Source of the DNA: Pyronema omphalodes
Lineage: Eukaryota > Ascomycota > Pezizomycetes > Pezizales > Pyronemataceae
Length of the DNA stretch: 64,000 bases
Direction: 5' to 3'
Assembly: GCA_024516155.1 (NCBI GenBank)
Contig: JAJJXM010000001.1
Span: forward strand, 682,001 to 746,000
Part shown: positions 57,287 through 64,000 of the stretch, in pieces
Layout: each line of letters starts with the position of its first letter
Position numbering within the stretch: the stretch's first letter is position 1
Position numbers and translations under genes: made by a program
Notes under the pieces: generated by a model
What the model was told of the DNA's origin: nothing
Database searches by the model: none
What the model saw: the letters and a program-made list of their open reading frames with translations, nothing else

Positions 57287-57922
57287 GGTTGTTTGATTGG
57301 GAAACGAGTTATTTGTATCATATCTTCTTTGCGGTTTATATTAGGGGGATACATGTGTCTATTAAGCGATGGGTTTAGTTTCTGGGAGTCTTTGGCCGTA
57401 GAATTGTTGGCGTTATTGCTTTTGTACAATCCGGCGAGGTGGTATGCGCTCATTGCTGGTGGTTTTCTTTGTTTGTTAATTCTGAGATGCATAATTGAAC
57501 CCAAATTAGGATGTCATCAAAGAATTGTGCGGGGAATTATTCACTTGATGCATGGTACATCTCTCAGTATTGTTCCCGTGACATAAAACACTTTCAAAAT
57601 GTTCCAGCGACCGACATTGAAACTGTGACTGCTGTAGTCTGTAGACATGACTGTCAAAGAGGGCATTAATGCTTGGCGGATGTCGTTCGCGTCCAGGTTC
57701 ACGTGTCTTGGCCGGTGCTTAGATGCATGCAGGATTCGACTTTGCCTCAGCTCTACACTCAACTAGAGCAACCTGCTTGCTTTCTCGTTCTCAACTGTTA
57801 CGAAAAGCAACGACATTTACGCGACCTCTAAACCGCCATAAGCTGAGGAATTGATACCGGCGATCTACATACCCATTTACCTTTTTTTTTAACTTCGCCC
57901 CGCGAAATTTTTTCGCGACACC
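57287..57922. promoter_or_regulatory. MAD1 3' region and RAT1 promoter/leader
   Basis: 636 bp without a gene. The right end is T-rich then GC-rich, ending in a perfect short palindrome at 57901-57917 just before the RAT1 start. Confidence 0.6.
57901..57917 (+). promoter_or_regulatory. CGCGAAA palindrome/hairpin before RAT1 start
   Basis: CGCGAAATTTTTTCGCG: arms of seven bases (CGCGAAA and TTTCGCG) around TTT, ending five bases before the ATG at 57923. It could be two inverted SCB-like sites (CRCGAAA) or an RNA hairpin at the start codon. Confidence 0.5.
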
Positions 57923-60900
57923 ATGGGTGTTCCAGCTTTGTTCCGATGGCTTTCGCAAAAGTACCCAAAGATTGTGTCGCCGGTGATTGAAGAGCTCCCT
58001 CAGGAAGTTGATGGAGTCACGATCCCGGTGGATACTACGAAGCCGAATCCCAATGGAGAGGTCAGTTGCTACTACGCGAAAAAGTAGTAGAAAGTTCGGT
58101 AGCTGATTGTATTGTGAAATTTCAGATGGACAACCTCTACCTCGATATGAACGGAATCGTGCACCCTTGTTCCCACCCGGAGGACCGTCCTGCTCCGGAA
58201 ACTGAGGAGGAGATGATGATGGCGGTTTTTGAATACACTGATCGCGTCGTGAATATGGTCAGACCGCGCAAAATTCTCATGATCGCTGTTGGTATGCGCG
58301 CCCCATATCCGCCTCGTTCCGGCTATAGAATGCTAACCGCGGTGATTTAGACGGTGTTGCACCGCGTGCGAAAATGAACCAGCAGCGCTCCCGTCGATTC
58401 AGATCCGCTAAGGAAGCTCAAGAGAAGGAGGACGACACCGCCGCTCTCATGATTCTGCTAGAGAAGCAACGAGGACACAAAATTGATGAAGAGCTCAAGG
58501 GAAAGAAGGTTTGGGATAGTAATGCCATTACTCCTGGAACACCATTCATGGATATTTTGGCTGCATCACTCCGGTATTGGTGTCAATACAAACTCAATAC
58601 CGACCCCGCCTGGGCAAAGTTGAAGGTTATTATTTCCGACTCGACCGTCCCTGGAGAAGGAGAGCACAAAATCATGGAGTTCATCCGCTCGCAACGTGGT
58701 AATCCCGAACACGACCCCAACACTCGTCACGTCATCTACGGATTGGACGCCGATTTGATCATGTTGGGACTCGGCACTCACGAGCCGCATTTCAGGGTCT
58801 TACGTGAGGATGTTTTCGCTGCCGATAAGAAGCAGAAGGGATGTCAGATTTGTGGTCAGACCGGTCACAGAGCGGAGGAGTGTCAGGGCAAGGCTAAAGA
58901 GAAGAGCGGTGAGTTTGACGAGAAGGCAGCTACCGTCAACATCTCGAAAAAGCCATTCATTTGGTTACACGTTGGTATCTTGAGAGAATATCTTGCAGTC
59001 GAGCTTGATGTCAAGGATCAGGGATTTAGATTTGACTTGGAGCGTGCTATTGACGACTGGGTCTTCATGTGTTTCTTCGTCGGAAACGATTTCTTACCCC
59101 ATCTTCCCAGTTTGGAGATTAGAGATGGTGGTATAGACACATTGATGGCCATCTGGAAGGACAACCTTCCCGTAATGGGAGGATATCTTACTAAGGACGG
59201 TAGCGTTGAGCTCGACAAAGTACAGTACATTCTTGACGGTCTTGCCAAGCAGGAGGATGCTATCTTCCGTCGTCGTAAGCAGGGGGAGGATAGACGAGAG
59301 GAGAATGCTAAACGCCGTAAGCTACAAGAGCAGGGACGCAATGGCAGAGCCAACACCAACGACAGACCTGGATACGAAGATGCCGTCATGAGCGCTCCAT
59401 CAAACAGACGCAAGGTTCCCGACTCAGCACCCCCTCCTATGATTCCTCTCATGAAACCCGGAGACTTGTCTGCTGAGACCAAAAAGCTCAACTATGACAT
59501 GGTAATGAACCGTGAGGGAATTAGAAAGGCCAACCTTCAAAACAAGAGTGCTGCCGCCGTACTAAAGGCTCAGCTTGCGTCAGGAAAGCTTGATGTGGCT
59601 GCAGAGTCACCTGTTAATGGAGCTGAGACTGACACTGAGCCTGGCACACCTGCCGATGGCGAGGCTGCTGTAGCTGCAGTTACCCCGGCTAAGAGAAAGG
59701 CCGATGAAGTTGAGGCTGACGATGCTACTCCTGAGGCAAAGAAAGATGCAGAAATGCCACCGGATACCGTCCGTCTCTGGGAACCTGGTTACCGTGATCG
59801 TTATTACGAGCAGAAGTTCCACGTGAACGCAGACGACCATGAGTTCAGACATAAGGTTGCTGCTGCGTATGTCGAAGGGTTATGTTGGGTTCTTAGATAC
59901 TATTTCCAGGGTTGCCCAAGTTGGGACTGGTACTACCCCTACCACTACGCCCCATTTGCCCAAGACTTCAAGGATGTCGGAAAGCTGGATATCAAGTTTA
60001 CTCACGGAACTATTTTCAAGCCCTTTGAACAGTTGATGGGTGTCTTGCCCGCTGCTTCTAAACATACCTTGCCTACTCCTTTCCACAAGTTAATGACAGA
60101 TGAAAACTCTGAAATTATTGAGTTCTATCCCGAGAATTTCCCTATCGATCTCAATGGAAAGAAATTTGCTTGGCAAGGTGTAGCTCTATTACCATTCATT
60201 GATGAGAAGAGATTACTCGCTGCTATTCAGAAAGTTTACCCTCAACTCACCCCTGAGGATCTTGCTCGTAATGAATTGGGTCGTGACACTCTTCTCATTT
60301 CCGATGGCCATCCATTGTATGACGATGTTGTGAACCGCTTCTACTCCAAGAAAGCTGATGTCACTGTATGTCTCTCCTGTTCTATCTCAATAAACCATCG
60401 CTAATATACTGCGTAGAAATACAAGATCAGCATGCGTACCTCCGAAGGTCTGGCTGGTGTTGTTGAAAAGGACCCGTCATTCATTCCCCGCAGCACCCTT
60501 ACCTTCCCTCTCGCAACTGGCGGAATGCCCGACCTCGACAACGACCGAACCATGAGCTTGTTCTACGACCTTCCCAAGACGAAGAACATCCACAAGTCCA
60601 TGCTTCTCCGTGGAGTTCGCCTTGACCCTCCTACTCTTAACCGTGGAGACATTGAGATGACTCGTGCTCGCGCTGAGGGCCGTGGACGTTCTTATGGAGG
60701 AGCCCAGCTCTACAGAGGAAGAGGAAATCACAATGGATCTTTCCGTTCTGACCGTGGAGGTCATGGTGGTTACAACAACAACAACCGTGGTGATGACCGA
60801 GGCGATAACCGTGGTGGAAACTGGGGAAACAATAATAACTACAACAACAAGAACTATAACAACAATAACTACAATAACAATAACTACAACAACAACCGGA

Positions 60901-61235
60901 ATCAGGGTGGATATCCTGCTCAACAGGACGGTACCATTCCTACTCCTTCTACTGGAGGATGGGGTGGAAGCTGGGGTGGTCCTCCTCAGGGAGGTGCTTA
61001 TGGAATTCCCCCTCCTCTTGGACAGTTCGGAAGAGGTGGATACCCTCAACCTCCCCCCGGTATTCGTGATGGAGGAAGTTATGTTGGACCCCCACCTGGA
61101 CAGGGTGATAACCGAAGAGGAGGTGGATACAATAACAATCGGGGAGGACGTGGTGGAAACCAGAACCGGAATAGAGGAAATGGAGGACAAGGAGGAGGTT
61201 ATGACGGATATGGATGGTCTGGAAAGAGCTACTAG
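57923..61235 (+). CDS. rat1: RAT1/XRN2, nuclear 5'-3' exoribonuclease
   Basis: Four exons, 57923-58060, 58126-58291, 58351-60365 and 60417-61235, give 1045 residues. The start [20 protein letters not shown] is invariant for XRN enzymes. Catalytic motifs include [50 protein letters not shown] and [20 protein letters not shown]2HC zinc knuckle typical of Rat1 rather than Xrn1 follows at about 264-278 ([14 protein letters not shown]). The second conserved region has [23 protein letters not shown] sequence ([14 protein letters not shown]). A low-complexity tail (about 857-1045) is rich in RGG, Asn/Tyr repeats and Gly/Pro. Rat1 degrades RNA downstream of cleaved poly(A) sites to end transcription and trims rRNA and snoRNA. 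Confidence 0.97.
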
Positions 61236-62942
61236 GTCACGAAATAATGGGTTTATGTTAAAAAATATTTCATGGGAAATTTCTGTTTTTTGTTTTATTT
61301 TATTTCTTTACATAGTTACTTTTTTTTTTGTTACAGCAAATCATCGTACGGTTGGCTTAGAGTCCTTTTTTTTTTATTTAAAGGAGAGTTCTGGATGTAG
61401 CTATCTCGTGTCGGAGTTTAAGGCTGTTTTTACAACTGTTTTTGTAGGATTCTTATCATAAAGTTTTGAATTTGGATTCATCTTTAATAGATGCCTTCTG
61501 GGAAACATGAAATGATGTGCAGTAATTGAGTTTTTTTTAATTCGGTGGATGTGATAGAGTGCGCAGTGCGCGTGGATGTACTTAACATGCGAAACCCCTG
61601 AATCGCAAACTGCTGTCCGCTGCTGTCCGGCCGCTGAGAGTCTGAGACAGTGTGGAGACAGCGTGAATGGACAATCACAATTTACTGATGATGTAAGGGA
61701 GCGATAAGATTTCCATACTGGCATTGTGGGAATATTAGTGTAGCCCAAGACATCCTAAATACGCTTAATTTTTGAATCTCAGGGTGCTGCCGTCCCTGAA
61801 TTTTATTCTCGCTTCTTTAATTTCGACGTCATCATGTGAAAAGAAAGATCAACCAAAGAAATCATCACGTTGTACCTTATATAAAAAAAACAGTAAATTA
61901 TCAAAATTTAAATGATTCCGAGCGCGTATTTTTTCCCGGTAAGATCGACACCGCGCGAAATTAAAGCTAGGCCACATGAGCTCCTGAGACTACAGCAGCG
62001 CTAGAGTAGGGAGCTCGTGGTTTTCGAGATTCATCGTTCTGTGGTATGTAGTTGTCGCGATACATCTTACAACCACCTGCATGACTCGCTCGCTAATCAA
62101 TCATATCGTAACCTTAATCATTTCTAGTGTAAAGCTGGCTGACGAACGAACGATTCTCGCTACACCATCGCGTGCCACCAAACTCAGCCACAAACACCAT
62201 CCTATCCTCTATTTTCCTCACGATAGCTGGACGAAAGAAGATGCCAAACAAAGCTAAAAACTCTCAGCTCTAAGACATCGTCACTCGTGTGCTCATGCCC
62301 GTGGTGCGCCCACGCCAGGACAACTCCTTATTAGCTGCTCTCAACCGAGCTGGTCCGATATTCGCAGCGCCCCACCGCCATGGAGATCAGAGCGAATGCA
62401 GCAGCGACAACAAAAAGAAAAAAAAAAAAAAAAACTCTATGTAGGCAAGGTGCCAAATGAGACCAACTCAGAAGACCAAAACTAAAAAGACGGTCGTGAT
62501 GTGTATCGTGGTTGCAATGTGCATGCACCCGTCCAACTAGGGTAGATACGGACAGTTAAGTAAATCATTAGCTCGAAGACCCATCCATCCATCGCATGCT
62601 GCACTTTCGATGCCATCGATAGAGCCAGCTTGGCTGCGTGCAAACTACTGTTACTGTATCCATCTATCGTCTTGAATAGACAGATGGAAAGTAACTTTGA
62701 ACAACAACACCCACCACCCGGCCCTTTTCGATACGATCCACCAAGACATCATCGTGAAGTTACCCAGCCAGCCCAGACACCGCCGGCTCGACCCCCTTAT
62801 TCGTCTTGAGAATCGAATAGCTGGGGATCCGAAAGATACTTGACCGAGTCCCCAAAGTTTGATCTGATCAAACCTGAAGCTCCACAACCTTTTCCTGCTA
62901 CAACTCTCACACAACCAACACAAGAAAGCCACACAATCAATC
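61236..62942. other. intergenic, no convincing gene
   Basis: 1.7 kb. It is T-rich just after RAT1, with CTGCTGTCCG direct repeats near 61611-61630 and an A17 run near 62417. The last 150 bases are CA-rich and probably hold the leader of the Sel1-repeat gene. Confidence 0.6.
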
Positions 62943-64000
62943 ATGCATTTCCCAAACATTTTTCGCAACAAAGAACAGCATCTATCTGCCCAAGACCAGG
63001 TAGACTCCCTTCTTTTTTTTTGTTCTTTATTCGTCTCTTTATCTAACATCCTACAGGTAGATGCCTTCCTGCACCCTCCAGGTTCCGACAACCGACGTCT
63101 TTCCCCCACTCCCACACGACCCACGAGTTCATCCGGCTCCTCATCCGGCGGCAGTTCCTCTCATTCCTCGCACTCGTCCCACACTCCGACACCCCAAAGC
63201 GCAGCACCCATATCTAGAAGTCCCAGCAGCACCAGTATTTTCCACAAGCACCACCACCACCACAAAAACCGTAGCGTCTCCCATAACCTTCCTCTCGACC
63301 TTCCAGCTGTAACAAATCAATCCTCCGAAGCACAATGGGAAGCAAGGGCAACCGCATTAACGCACAACCTCGCGCTACCAAGAAGTTTATCCATGAGTCG
63401 ACCTGCAGCGGCTGAAACCTACGAGTGTGAATTACAGAAAGCTATCCAGCTACATGAGCAAGGAAATTTAAAGGAGAGCACTGCATTGTTTGCTAAGCTG
63501 GCCGATCCTGAGGGTCCAAATCAACCATTGTCGCAGGTTATGTACGGATTAGCTTTAAGGCATGGATGGGGTATAGAGCCGAATCAGGAACAGGCGATGG
63601 TTTACTTAAAGTCGGCAGCGAAACTTACCGCCGAGGCAATCGAAAGTCGAACTAAAGATCAGCAAAAAACTAGAGAGGGAATATGCATGAAGAAAGAGTT
63701 GATCTTGGCAATCTATGAATTGGGAAATTCGTTCCGGCAAGGTTGGGGTGTGGAGAAGGATCCGGTTGCTGCAAGGGAATATTATGAAACTGCGGCGAAT
63801 TTGGGTGATCCGGATGCTCAGAATGAGGTTGCTTGGTGTTATGAGAATGGCTTTGGAGGAAAGAAAGATAAGGTTTGTTGCTGGCTTCACCGGGAGATGG
63901 GAATGGGCTGCGGATTACGGATTGCGGGTTGCTGATTCAGAGAATAGATGAAGGCGGCGAGGTTTTACCGAATGGCTGAAAAGCAGGGAAACAAAACACC
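62943..64000 (+). CDS. Sel1-repeat protein, N-terminal part (cut by window end)
   Basis: Exons 62943-62999, 63057-63872 and 63948 onward; the gene leaves the window. The N-terminus MHFPNIFRNKEQHLSAQDQ is joined to a Ser/Thr/Pro-rich low-complexity region with a HKHHHHHKN tract. Sel1/TPR-like repeats follow: ALFAKLADPEGPNQPLSQVM-YGLALRHGWG, QAMVYLKSAAKL, LGNSFRQGWGVEKDPVAARE, and PDAQNEVAWCYENGFGGKKD joined to MKAARFYRMAEKQGN. The layout (disordered head, then Sel1 repeats) resembles fungal Dsf2/Nif1 proteins; chitin synthase activators of the Skt5/Chs4 type are an alternative. The first intron (63000-63056, 57 bases) is in frame without a stop. Confidence 0.82.

Noticed and set aside
1..64000. 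tRNA, rRNA, CRISPR or biosynthetic gene cluster
   Set aside because: No B-box-like GGTTCGAATCC with a foldable tRNA, no spaced repeats, no backbone biosynthetic enzymes were found by eye.

Overview
The window looks like nuclear DNA of a filamentous ascomycete (Pezizomycotina). The genes carry many short GT-AG introns, mostly 45-80 bases, with CTAAC/CTGAC-like branch sites. The gene set is eukaryotic housekeeping, and it includes families typical of filamentous fungi: a BLI-3-like flavoprotein, an LMBD1-like lysosomal transporter, an HRQ/DUF3445 protein and a small secreted cysteine protein. Moderate GC, long low-complexity intergenic stretches and very short introns would suit Orbiliomycetes or Pezizomycetes, but the class is a guess.

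Layout. 1-4.7 kb: a BLI-3-like PNPOx protein, possibly cut at its 5' end by the window edge, and a reticulon. 6.4-11.6 kb: the ribosome quality-control E3 ligase listerin (LTN1/RKR1), whose last intron holds an in-frame A32 tract. 13.0-13.6 kb: a complete short Mutator-like DNA transposon with 95-bp inverted termini and a 9-bp target duplication. 14.7-19.2 kb: an Mpv17/PMP22 protein, the AP-2 sigma subunit and exonuclease V. 19.2-32 kb: a gene-poor part with only an SH3-domain membrane protein and a six-cysteine secreted protein. 32-44.5 kb: a run of minus-strand genes (RAV1, SFI1, an HODM/DUF3445 protein, ALG9). 45.7-64 kb: a denser, mostly plus-strand part with NAF1, the LMBD1-like transporter, a 2OG-Fe(II) oxygenase (minus), SNF7, MAD1, RAT1 and the start of a Sel1-repeat protein that runs off the end.

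The genes do not form a pathway cluster. Themes recur: membrane traffic and endosome/vacuole biology (reticulon, AP-2 sigma, RAV1, LMBD1-like, SNF7), nuclear RNA and ribosome surveillance (LTN1, NAF1, RAT1), and mitosis (SFI1, MAD1). No biosynthetic, defence or CRISPR system is visible. The most striking observation is the LTN1 intron. It is 81 bases, in frame and without a stop, and if retained it would encode ten AAA lysine codons just ahead of the RING domain, which is the kind of sequence that makes substrates for LTN1 itself.

Exon borders were set by hand from splice consensus, reading phase and family similarity as I remember it. No database search was run.
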